DNA of 6,048 bases from Minisyncoccota bacterium (GTDB lineage: Bacteria > Patescibacteriota > Minisyncoccia > Phycocordibacterales > Phycocordibacteraceae). A program made the position numbers and the translations under genes. Position 1 is the stretch's first letter, and every line of letters starts with the position of its first letter. The stretch covers positions 1-6,048 of the forward strand of contig JALHML010000039.1 of NCBI GenBank assembly GCA_022844065.1, given 5' to 3'. This document shows, piece by piece, positions 1 through 4,405 of this stretch. The notes below the pieces were generated by a model that was given only the letters and a program-made list of their open reading frames with translations, had not been told where the DNA came from and did no database searches.

Positions 1-331
1 CGATTGCCGGAGATCCAACGGTTTCTGCTGGCTTACTGCTGAATTCAGGCACTAAAACAGGCGTTTCAGCCACATATTGAGGTTTCTGCCATGTAGAGAC
101 CCTATCATTAGCTGGTTCTGCCTGTTCGACTACTGGTTCGACATCATCTTCTTTTCCAAATCTATGCTCTCTGATAGCTGAGTCTAGTACGTACCAATTA
201 CGACCAACTAGACGAGCCTCCACCCTCCCTTCTCGACAAAGCTGACCGACATAGTCTTTCGCATAACCAGTAATTTTTGCCGCCTGCTTTGACGAGATGT
301 AAGTCTTGTCACCAATAGTTATCTCATCCAT
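1..331 (-). CDS. Helix-turn-helix DNA-binding protein, N-terminal part (runs off the left edge)
   Basis: An open minus-strand frame of 110 codons begins at the ATG at 331-329 and continues past base 1 with no stop. Residues 10-49 read as a MerR/excisionase-like helix-turn-helix: TYISSKQAAKITGYAKDYVG, then QLCREGRVEARLVGRNWYVL. The order is strand, helix, turn, recognition helix, then a short wing around VGRNWYV. From about residue 60 the protein becomes a Glu/Pro/Val-rich, low-complexity stretch (EDDVEPVVEQAEPAND), which looks like a flexible linker to a domain outside the window. I associate this module with Patescibacteria, where such proteins can carry a C-terminal membrane part; that part is not visible here. 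The two other ATGs nearby (at 327 and 335) hit stops within two or three codons, which fixes the start at 331. There is no Shine-Dalgarno sequence. A hand count over bases 1-300 gives 142 G/C (47%). DNA binding is probable; the target and regulatory role are unknown. Confidence 0.82.
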   Translation of the reverse strand, partial: MDEITIGDKTYISSKQAAKITGYAKDYVGQLCREGRVEARLVGRNWYVLDSAIREHRFGKEDDVEPVVEQAEPANDRVSTWQKPQYVAETPVLVPEFSSKPAETVGSPAI

Positions 332-337
332 GCATGG

Positions 338-365
338 ATTATAATACTTTCTTGCCTCGTTTCAG
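338..365 (-). promoter_or_regulatory. Sigma70-type promoter of the HTH gene, apparently leaderless
   Basis: On the minus strand a perfect -10 box TATAAT lies at 343-338. A 4/6 match to the -35 box, CTGAAA, lies at 365-360, with a 16-nt spacer. Only six bases separate the -10 box from the ATG at 331, so normal initiation 6-8 nt downstream falls on or next to the start codon. The mRNA would then be leaderless. The boxes are seen directly; the start site is inferred. Confidence 0.6.
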
Positions 366-380
366 ATAGGTTATGAACAC

Positions 381-404
381 CTGCAAGTCGAGCTCGATTT
401 GCAG
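381..404. repeat. 24-base near-perfect palindrome upstream of the HTH promoter
   Basis: CTGCAA and TTGCAG arms flank a perfect 10-base palindrome, TCGAGCTCGA. The only break in symmetry is the pair at 387/398 (G opposite T). There is no loop and no U-tract, so it fits a dimeric protein-binding site better than a terminator. It lies 15 bases upstream of the HTH gene's putative -35 box. Its last four bases (401-404) are also the first four of the neighbouring terminator stem. Function is not known; an operator or activator site is a guess. Confidence 0.45.
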
Positions 405-452
405 ATAAAAGAAACTCCTCAGGATCTCTCCTGAGGAGTTTCTTTTATCTGC
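401..452 (-). terminator. Rho-independent terminator after gatB (perfect 24-bp stem, 4-nt loop)
   Basis: Bases 401-424 and 429-452 are exact reverse complements around the four-base loop at 425-428. The stem core is CTCCTCAGGA paired with TCCTGAGGAG. It is followed by an outer A-rich/T-rich section (AAAAGAAA with TTTCTTTT), so each strand has a U-rich 3' arm. In minus-strand RNA the loop is GAGA, a GNRA tetraloop. The stem begins four bases after the gatB stop codon, so it most likely ends the obg-gatB transcript. The symmetry would also stop plus-strand transcription entering from the left. Confidence 0.85.
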
Positions 453-456
453 TTGG

Positions 457-1887
457 CTAGGACGCTTTATGAAGCTCCTCAAGAAGTAGCTTCTTGAGTG
501 TTCCAGGATTCCCAGCTCCCTGAGTTGCCTTCATGCTCATACCAATAAGAAACTGGAGAGACGACTCCTTGCCTGATCGGTACTCAGCTGCAGGACCTTC
601 GTGGTCCTTGAGGACTCTGAGCACCGTCTCACGAAGAGCTCCTTCATCACTAACCTGGATTAGTCCTCGGTCCTTGGCAATAGTTTCTGGGTCGCCGCCA
701 TCCTCCAAAAGGGTTGCTAGGACATCCTTTGCTCCTCGAGAAGAAAGATCCCCCTTAGACACGAGGCGGATTAGCGAGACGAACGAAGTTGGAGCGAGTC
801 CTTGGTACTCCTCCTTGCCGCTCTTTGCATACCAACCAGCCACATCTGAAATGAGGTAATTCGCACAAGCAAGGAGAAGTGCTGTGTCATCTTCAACTTC
901 AGTAATAACAGCATCGAAAAATTCACCCCGTTCCTTGGAGCCTGCGAGGAACGCCACATCGCTTTCCTTAAGACCCAGCTCTTGGTATCGCGCCCTGCGT
1001 TCCCACTGAAGCTCGGGGAGCGACGCGCGTAATGCTTCAGGAGCAAACTCAGGAATCTCAGAGAGCATCAGCTTAGGGAGATCCGGTTCTGGGAAGTAGC
1101 GGTAGTCCGCGCTCCCCTCCTTAAGCCGCTGGGAGAAAGTCTTCTGTCCCCCTTCGTCCCATCCTCTCGTTTCTTGCAGAACGGCACCCCCCTCATCAAG
1201 TAGTTTGGACTGCCGTGCAATTTCAAATGCAATCGCGCGCTCAACCGAGCGGAAGGAGTTTATATTTTTAACCTCCACATATTTCTTCGCCATCGTGCCG
1301 TCTTTCGACACTGAGACATTAGCCTCGATTCGCATCTCTCCCTTCTCGAGATTTGCATGAGAGGCTCCAATAGTGCGAAGAAGTAGCTGGAGTTCGCGCG
1401 CAAATACTCCTGCGGTCTCTGCGTCATGGATAACCGGTTCGGTTACAAGTTCCATGAGTGGCACGCCTGCTCGATTGAAGTCAACGAGACTAACTCCCTC
1501 GCTCGTTGTGTGAGACGAACGAGCGGTGTCCTCTTCAAGATGTACTCGCGTGATAGCAACGCCCGCGAGCTCACCCCCGGACACGAGCGGATGTTCGTAC
1601 TGACTAATCTGATATCCCTTCGGGATGTCTGGATAGAAATAACTCTTGCGATCAAACTCAGTAAAGTCAGCGAGCGTGCTGCCAAGGGCGGTTCCAACCT
1701 GGAGCACCTTTCGCACTGCCTCCTTGTTCGCAACAGGCAGCGCTCCCGGGTGCGCCATGCACACCGGACAAACATGCACGTTTGGCTCAGAGCCCTCAGG
1801 CTCGTTCTTGCACGAGCAGAACATCTTCGTTGAGGTGTTCAGCTCTACATGGATCTCAAGGCCTATGGTCGGCCGGTAGTCGCTCAT
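457..1887 (-). CDS. gatB: Asp-tRNA(Asn)/Glu-tRNA(Gln) amidotransferase subunit B
   Basis: GatB is the tRNA-binding and kinase subunit of cytoplasmic GatCAB. This complex phosphorylates and then amidates Glu-tRNAGln or Asp-tRNAAsn, using ammonia released by GatA. The protein has 476 residues, a normal length. Family landmarks in order are: IGLEIHVELNT (8-18); a four-cysteine zinc site C24/C26/C40/C43; YPDIPKGYQISQ (84-95); HLEED (115-119); DFNRAGVPLMELVTEP (135-150); MRIEANVSV; KNINSFRSVERA; and RYFPEPDLP. The C-terminal YqeY-like tRNA-binding tail is complete, with the DLSSRGAK, GLIQVSDEGAL and GKESSLQFLIGMSMK blocks. The ATG at 1887 gives the usual short N-terminus. There is no Shine-Dalgarno match ahead of it. 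The gene follows obg by 38 nt on the same strand with no promoter seen between them, so cotranscription is likely. gatA and gatC are not in the window. The identification is secure. Confidence 0.98.
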   Translation of the reverse strand: MSDYRPTIGLEIHVELNTSTKMFCSCKNEPEGSEPNVHVCPVCMAHPGALPVANKEAVRKVLQVGTALGSTLADFTEFDRKSYFYPDIPKGYQISQYEHPLVSGGELAGVAITRVHLEEDTARSSHTTSEGVSLVDFNRAGVPLMELVTEPVIHDAETAGVFARELQLLLRTIGASHANLEKGEMRIEANVSVSKDGTMAKKYVEVKNINSFRSVERAIAFEIARQSKLLDEGGAVLQETRGWDEGGQKTFSQRLKEGSADYRYFPEPDLPKLMLSEIPEFAPEALRASLPELQWERRARYQELGLKESDVAFLAGSKERGEFFDAVITEVEDDTALLLACANYLISDVAGWYAKSGKEEYQGLAPTSFVSLIRLVSKGDLSSRGAKDVLATLLEDGGDPETIAKDRGLIQVSDEGALRETVLRVLKDHEGPAAEYRSGKESSLQFLIGMSMKATQGAGNPGTLKKLLLEELHKAS

Positions 1888-1925
1888 AGAAGTGATGCTA
1901 GCACAGGCGCAAGTTCCCCCGCCAC

Positions 1926-2906
1926 CTAAGCCTCGTCCCGGGCAAGCTCTTTCGTGAGGGTATCGGAAAATGCCTTGAGGAGATTCTCGTCTGCAATGGA
2001 GAGCGCGAGTACCCTCTTCCCTGCTACCTTCTCGAGGTCAATTCGTAGCTTTTCAGCCTCTTCTGGCGACAAAAGGTCCACTTTCGAGAGCACAACGAGT
2101 TCTTCTTTCTGGTCGAGCCCGTTACCAAATGCCTTTAGCTCGTCCCGTATGGCCCTATAGGCTGCAACGACGTCTTCTTGCTCAACCGAGACGAGATGTA
2201 CAAGAAACTTTGTACGTTCTATATGCTTGAGGAACCGAGAACCAAGACCTCGCCCCTCCGAGGCACCTTCAATAAGTCCTGGAATATCAGCGAGGATACG
2301 TCCGTAAAAATCTCCGAGATGGGGATCGAGGGTTGTGAAGGGATATGCCCCAACGCGTGAGCGGGCACGGGTGAGCTCGTTCAAGAGCGAGGACTTCCCG
2401 GCGTTTGGAAAGCCGATAAGACCCGCGTCCGCGATGAGCTTTAGGGTGATATGGATATCCCCAGTCTGGCCGTTTCGCCCCGGCATGGAGTTCATAGGGT
2501 TCTGATTTGTCGGGCCCTTGTAGTGGGCATTCCCATAACCTCCCGGTCCTCCCTTAAGCACAACGATGCGCTCCCCTTCCTTAAGAAGGTCGAACACGTC
2601 ACCGGTTGAGGAGACCGCTACGGTGCTGCCAACCGGAAGCTTAAGCACCACTGGTTCTCCATCCTTTCCGTGACGATCATTGCCTTCACCTGGTCCTCCG
2701 TTCTCTGCCTTAATGCGCTTCGTGTAGCGATACGCGGCAAGCGCTCCGAGATCACGGACCGTCTCGACAATAATGTCGCCACCACGTCCCCCATCGCCTC
2801 CCGCAGGACCGCCCTTATCCTTCCCTTTCATGTGTAGCCATCGCACAACACCCGGACCTCCGTGTCCGGCTACTGCGTGTACGTGCATCTCATCGACGAA
2901 AGCCAT
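1926..2906 (-). CDS. obgE: Obg-family GTPase (ribosome assembly), lacking the C-terminal OCT domain
   Basis: Obg/CgtA is an essential GTPase that acts on the large ribosomal subunit. The glycine-rich Obg fold occupies about the first 155 residues (FVDEM..., GGPAGGDGGRGG, GNAHYKGPTNQNP). The GTPase domain follows. Counting from an upstream GTG at 2915, it shows the P-loop GFPNAGKSS at 168-176, switch I TT at 194-195, DIPGLIEGASEGRGLG at 210-225, G4 SKVD at 277-280 and G5-like SIA at 306-308. G4 has Ser where NKxD is standard. The protein ends about 20 residues after G5, so the OCT domain found in many Obg proteins is absent. I chose the ATG at 2906, which gives MAFVDEM and matches the family's usual start. 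The GTG at 2915 would add three residues. Neither start has a clear Shine-Dalgarno sequence. It is the first gene of a probable obg-gatB unit. Confidence 0.96.
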   Translation of the reverse strand: MAFVDEMHVHAVAGHGGPGVVRWLHMKGKDKGGPAGGDGGRGGDIIVETVRDLGALAAYRYTKRIKAENGGPGEGNDRHGKDGEPVVLKLPVGSTVAVSSTGDVFDLLKEGERIVVLKGGPGGYGNAHYKGPTNQNPMNSMPGRNGQTGDIHITLKLIADAGLIGFPNAGKSSLLNELTRARSRVGAYPFTTLDPHLGDFYGRILADIPGLIEGASEGRGLGSRFLKHIERTKFLVHLVSVEQEDVVAAYRAIRDELKAFGNGLDQKEELVVLSKVDLLSPEEAEKLRIDLEKVAGKRVLALSIADENLLKAFSDTLTKELARDEA

Positions 2907-2929
2907 TTTATGCACGATACCACAGAACG

Positions 2930-2958
2930 TTGACTTTACCTAGTATTATAGGCATGAT
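2930..2958 (+). promoter_or_regulatory. Possible promoter of the aspartate kinase gene
   Basis: TTGACT (2930-2935, 5/6 to TTGACA) is followed after 17 bases by CATGAT (2953-2958, 4/6 to TATAAT). Transcription would start near 2965 and leave a leader of about 50 nt. The -10 lies inside a small palindrome, GCATGATGC (2952-2960). The element overlaps the minus-strand obg promoter, so the two may compete for polymerase. The weak -10 keeps confidence moderate. Confidence 0.4.
2945..2950 (-). promoter_or_regulatory. -10 box of the obg promoter
   Basis: The minus strand reads TATAAT at 2950-2945, a perfect match to the -10 consensus. Transcription would begin near 2938, about 30 nt ahead of the obg ATG. 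No good -35 is seen at 16-18 bases. A TG dinucleotide sits two bases before the box, one off the extended -10 spacing. Confidence 0.5.
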
Positions 2959-3000
2959 GCGACCAGGCGTTCCTTGAGAACGTATTCACTCACCGTAGAA

Positions 3001-3009
3001 AAGGAGGTG
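3001..3009 (+). promoter_or_regulatory. Strong Shine-Dalgarno site of the aspartate kinase gene
   Basis: AAGGAGGTG matches the anti-Shine-Dalgarno end of 16S rRNA almost completely. The GGAGG core is 6 nt from the ATG at 3014, which is good spacing. It supports that start. It also stands out because none of the other three visible or probable starts (HTH gene, obg, gatB) has a comparable site. Confidence 0.85.
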
Positions 3010-3013
3010 CGCC

Positions 3014-4354
3014 ATGGGCGACACCGTACTCAAAATTGGCGGATCTTCGCTGGCATCCGCTGAAGGTTTCAGACAAGCTGCCAAAGTCATTCGCAACGAC
3101 TCGAAGCGTCGCTACATCATTGTGTCAGCTCCGGGGAAACGCCCCAAAGAGGACATGAAAGTTACTGATCTTCTTCGGAGCTTGCGCAGTACCCAACATC
3201 CAATCGATACGATGCGCGCCGTGAAAGAGCGATTCGTCGAGATCGCAAAGGGTCTTGAATTCGAACAAGACTTTGTGGATTTTCTGGCTGCAAGCCTTGA
3301 TGAGGCTGAGGCTCGCTTCAAGAAGCTTCGGTGTGAGACCCGGTTCGATTACATCGAAAGCCGTGGAGAGTATCTGAGCGCACTGATGCTTGCAAAGGTG
3401 CTCGGCTCGGATTGGCAATGCATCGATGCGACAAAACTGATCCGATTCAGCATTTCAGGACAGTATGACGCCATCATGACAAGACGTGCATTCCGCAGAG
3501 CCAAGCTTTCGGGGAATGTTGTTATTCCCGGATACTATGGCTGTGACTCTCGCGGAAGGATTCATACCTTCTCTCGAGGTGGCTCTGATATTACCGGCGC
3601 GGTTGTGGCCGCAATGATTGGTGCTGACCTTTACGAAAATGCCACGGACGTGCCAGGTGTGTATGTGGCCAATCCGAACATGCTTGTCATGACTCCGACC
3701 CTGATTGGTCGCATGTCGTACTCGCAGATGCAGGAGATGGCCTACCGCGGTGCGAATGTACTGCATTACGAGGCGATCTACCCTGTTCGGGAGGCCCGAA
3801 TTCCTACGAGACTCTTCGGTCTCCTGACGCCGAATAATCTCGGGACGTATATCTACCCCGATGACGACAAGCGTGCCTACAGCGACCATTGCATTACTGG
3901 CATCACAGAGAAACCGGGATTTACGATGTTCTCCATCACGAAGCCCGGTATGAACGCAGACGACCAGTTTACCCTCAAGGCACTCTCAGCGCTTTCTGGG
4001 TACGGACTTGGGTACGATCACATTACGACCGGACTCGACACGCTAGACATTATCGTTCCTGACGATAAGATCGGCGACCGACGTGAAGCGATCGCACAAA
4101 CGATTCGGGACATGTGCAGTGCTGACGTCAACTTAACGTCTGAGGTCGGCATTGTTTGTGTCGTCGGCCAAGACCTTGGGAAAAGCTTTGTGAAAGTAAC
4201 ACATATCCTGAATACACTCGCCGTACGGGGCATAGAACCTATTTTCTATGAACTCGGAGGGAGCCGCACGAACCTTGTCATTGGCGTTGCGCAAGTACGC
4301 CTACGAGAAACAGTTGGTGCAATCTATGAGTACATGTTTCGCAATCATCTGTGA
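3014..4354 (+). CDS. lysC: Aspartate kinase, monofunctional, YclM-like with two ACT domains
   Basis: This enzyme phosphorylates L-aspartate to aspartyl-4-phosphate, the first step toward lysine/diaminopimelate, threonine and methionine. The 446-residue length fits a monofunctional enzyme. The kinase domain (about 1-280) shows KIGGSS with Lys7, VSAPGKR and KVTDLL (37-54, Thr51), SRGEYLSA with Glu119, FSRGGSDITGA (186-196, Arg188 and Asp192), and TDVPGVYVANP (211-221). By family comparison these are the substrate- and ATP-binding residues, so it looks catalytically complete. ACT-type regulatory repeats follow at about 300-370 and 380-446, which suggests feedback control by an end product. The VSAPGKR...KVTDLL wording recalls the Bacillus YclM/clostridial type. 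The gene stands alone on its strand, faces away from obg and converges on secA, with no other pathway gene visible. lysC is used as the generic family symbol; which amino acid inhibits it cannot be read from the sequence. Confidence 0.93.
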   Translation: MGDTVLKIGGSSLASAEGFRQAAKVIRNDSKRRYIIVSAPGKRPKEDMKVTDLLRSLRSTQHPIDTMRAVKERFVEIAKGLEFEQDFVDFLAASLDEAEARFKKLRCETRFDYIESRGEYLSALMLAKVLGSDWQCIDATKLIRFSISGQYDAIMTRRAFRRAKLSGNVVIPGYYGCDSRGRIHTFSRGGSDITGAVVAAMIGADLYENATDVPGVYVANPNMLVMTPTLIGRMSYSQMQEMAYRGANVLHYEAIYPVREARIPTRLFGLLTPNNLGTYIYPDDDKRAYSDHCITGITEKPGFTMFSITKPGMNADDQFTLKALSALSGYGLGYDHITTGLDTLDIIVPDDKIGDRREAIAQTIRDMCSADVNLTSEVGIVCVVGQDLGKSFVKVTHILNTLAVRGIEPIFYELGGSRTNLVIGVAQVRLRETVGAIYEYMFRNHL

Positions 4355-4361
4355 CAAAAAG

Positions 4362-4393
4362 AGAGCCGCCCCGGAAACGGGACGGCTCTTCTT
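4362..4393. terminator. Bidirectional terminator between the aspartate kinase gene and secA
   Basis: Arms AGAGCCGCCCCG (4362-4373) and CGGGACGGCTCT (4378-4389) pair around a GAAA loop. Plus-strand RNA has one C-A mismatch in the stem and a broken U-tract (TTCTTCC). Minus-strand RNA turns that mismatch into a G-U pair and gains an uninterrupted run of five U from the A-tract at 4356-4360. The hairpin starts 7 nt after the kinase stop and lies 12 nt beyond the end of secA, so it serves both convergent genes and is probably stronger for secA. Confidence 0.85.
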
Positions 4394-4405
4394 CCTTACC
4401 TGAAA

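Noticed and set aside
1426..1833. Plus-strand open frame (about 135 codons) antisense to the gatB 5' region
   Set aside because: It is fully contained within conserved GatB coding sequence, and its Arg-rich composition is typical of a shadow frame.
1888..1925. Separate promoter or terminator between obg and gatB
   Set aside because: The 38-nt gap has only a weak GGCG/CGCC inverted repeat and a GCTAGC palindrome. There is no stem followed by U's and no usable -35/-10 pair.
2913..2915. GTG start for obg giving an MHK extension
   Set aside because: The in-frame ATG at 2906 gives the family-typical MAFVDE start. Without a Shine-Dalgarno site the GTG cannot be excluded, so it is noted as an alternative only.
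2974..3001. Second plus-strand promoter (TTGAGA, 16-nt spacer, TAGAAA) ahead of the aspartate kinase
   Set aside because: The -10 would overlap the strong Shine-Dalgarno site and start transcription near the ATG, making that site useless. The upstream TTGACT element fits better.
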